Source: Acidobacteriota bacterium
Lineage (GTDB): Bacteria; Acidobacteriota; Vicinamibacteria; Vicinamibacterales; UBA2999
Reading direction: 5' to 3'
Assembly: GCA_013813075.1 (NCBI GenBank)
Contig: JACCSI010000657.1
Span: forward strand, 1-6,128
Length of the DNA stretch: 6,128 nucleotides
In this document: positions 5,229-6,128 of the stretch, one piece after another
Position numbering within the stretch: the first letter of the stretch is position 1
Layout: every line of letters starts with the position of its first letter
Notes under the pieces: model-generated
Databases searched by the model: none
Seen by the model: the letters and a program-made list of their open reading frames with translations, nothing else
What the model was told of the DNA's origin: nothing
Translations under genes and position numbers: made by a program

Positions 5229-6128
5229 GCGCGGCCGGCCACGAACTTCTGCAGCCGCTGCCCGTAGGTATCCGCGGCATAGACGGCGCCGTGCGAATCG
5301 ACGACGACGCCGTGCACCCAGTCGAATTCACCTGGCCCGAGTCCTTGCTTTCCCCAGGTCGCAAGAATTTTTCCATCTTGCAGTGCGATCTTGTGCATGC
5401 GCTCGCCTGCGTGATCGGCGATGTAGCCGAAGCCGTCGTTGCCCTGGCGCGAGATGCCGATGTCCCAGGGATTCCAGCCCTCGTTCTTGATTTCCCGCAG
5501 GTAATTCAGGTTCTTGTCGAAGACCTGGACGCGGCGATTCTCGCGATCGACGATGTACATGTTGTCGTCGGCGTCGAGGGCGAGCTTGTGCGGAAGGACC
5601 CATTCGCCCGGTCCTGTCCCCTTGTCTGGAGGACCGCCTGCGCCTTTCGCCACTTGCTTGATGAAGGCGCCGTCCTTCGAGAACATCGCCACCCTGTTGT
5701 TCCCGTAGCCGTCGGTGACGACGATGTTTCCGTTGCGGAGCACGGCAATGCCCGCGGGAAGATCGAAGTGCGTCGCGTCATTGCCTTTCTCGCCGGTCGT
5801 GCCGAGCTGCAGCAGAAATTCATCCAGCCGCGGACTGAGCTTGACGATGCGGTGAGCGTCGCGCTCGATGATGTAGACGTTGCCGTCCCAGTCCACGGCG
5901 CCTGAGTGCTGCCACGACGGATTGATGGTCTTGCCGTTGATTGCCTGATCGGCGCCGCTCATGACGAGGTTGCCGTCGCGGTCGAACACCATCACCGGCT
6001 TTGGCCCGCGGTTGAACGCGTAGATGCGGTCGTTGCGATCGATCGCGAGACCGGAGATGCCGGGCTGCGTCTGCGGGCCGTCGTTGCCGCCGGCGGCGCC
6101 GCTTGCTGGTGGCGTGCCACGCGCGCGG
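5216..6128 (-). CDS. PAL-like NHL-repeat beta-propeller protein (peptidyl-alpha-hydroxyglycine alpha-amidating lyase family), 5' partial
   Basis: An NHL-repeat propeller whose frame is open to the right edge; 303 codons are visible. GTG 5995 is only an internal codon: the in-frame codons before it encode a Gly/Pro-rich linker and the first blade (GISGLAIDRNDRIYAFNRG). The missing part is probably just the signal peptide and a few residues. The resemblance to animal PAL is close, with shared motifs HFDLP, DGYGNNR, VLPHKLAL, VDREN and REIK in the same order. The three PAL zinc histidines have counterparts whose codons lie at 5906-5908 (WQHSGAV), 5588-5590 (LPHKLAL) and 5312-5314 (WVHGVVV). The active-site Tyr is at 5705-5707 (DGY) and an Arg at 5543-5545 (DREN). 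The PAL Arg533 position falls on FNRG, Arg codon 6008-6010. The PAL Met784 position is Trp here (5318-5320). The expected chemistry is zinc-dependent cleavage of an alpha-hydroxylated amide or related carbinolamine. A non-enzymatic NHL propeller is the alternative, but the retained metal and active-site residues argue against it. Confidence 0.87.
   Translation of the reverse strand, partial: RARGTPPASGAAGGNDGPQTQPGISGLAIDRNDRIYAFNRGPKPVMVFDRDGNLVMSGADQAINGKTINPSWQHSGAVDWDGNVYIIERDAHRIVKLSPRLDEFLLQLGTTGEKGNDATHFDLPAGIAVLRNGNIVVTDGYGNNRVAMFSKDGAFIKQVAKGAGGPPDKGTGPGEWVLPHKLALDADDNMYIVDRENRRVQVFDKNLNYLREIKNEGWNPWDIGISRQGNDGFGYIADHAGERMHKIALQDGKILATWGKQGLGPGEFDWVHGVVVDSHGAVYAADTYGQRLQKFVAGRAGAQ

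Noticed and set aside
5219..5905. + strand open frame (228 codons) opposite the PAL-like gene
   Set aside because: It is the antisense of conserved propeller repeats, with no ribosome site or known motif. The - strand reading matches PAL residue by residue at key sites.

Overview
The window is a GC-rich bacterial segment (GC clearly above 60 % by eye) with five densely packed genes and no RNA genes, mobile elements or CRISPR. All five products look exported or membrane-bound. The gene content (a PQQ dehydrogenase with a built-in cytochrome c, a cytochrome c fused to a copper monooxygenase, an NHL/PAL-type propeller, and a HupE/UreJ-like membrane protein) is what I associate with soil Acidobacteriota such as Vicinamibacteria. 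That assignment is an inference from gene types, not from a marker gene.

Layout: (1) the left edge to 2081, + strand, is a PQQ-dependent dehydrogenase whose 5' end lies outside the window. (2) Convergent to it after only 9 bases, 3548 to 2091 on the - strand, is a secreted cytochrome c / type II copper monooxygenase related to PHM (peptidylglycine alpha-hydroxylating monooxygenase). (3) Upstream of that on the same strand, 4042 to 3617, is a small secreted two-cysteine protein, probably co-transcribed with the monooxygenase (68-base gap). (4) Divergent from it, with only 18 bases between the two start codons, 4061 to 5164 on the + strand is a HupE/UreJ-type membrane protein with a large N-terminal extracytoplasmic domain. 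(5) Convergent with that, from the right edge down to 5216 on the - strand, is a six-bladed-propeller protein resembling PAL (peptidyl-alpha-hydroxyglycine alpha-amidating lyase). Its 5' end is outside the window.

The most notable point is that both halves of the animal peptide-amidating enzyme PAM have relatives within about 4 kb. The PHM-like protein keeps all six copper ligands (H198, H199, H279, H377, H379, M459) and adds an N-terminal c-type cytochrome. The PAL-like protein keeps the three zinc histidines and the active-site Tyr and two Arg residues. However, the PHM residues that hold the glycine carboxylate of peptide substrates are not conserved. The pair, if it is one, may therefore hydroxylate and then cleave something other than glycine-extended peptides. 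A working model, which is inference, is a periplasmic hydroxylation/lyase module. Reducing power would come through cytochromes (possibly charged by the PQQ dehydrogenase), and the HupE-like protein might handle a metal.
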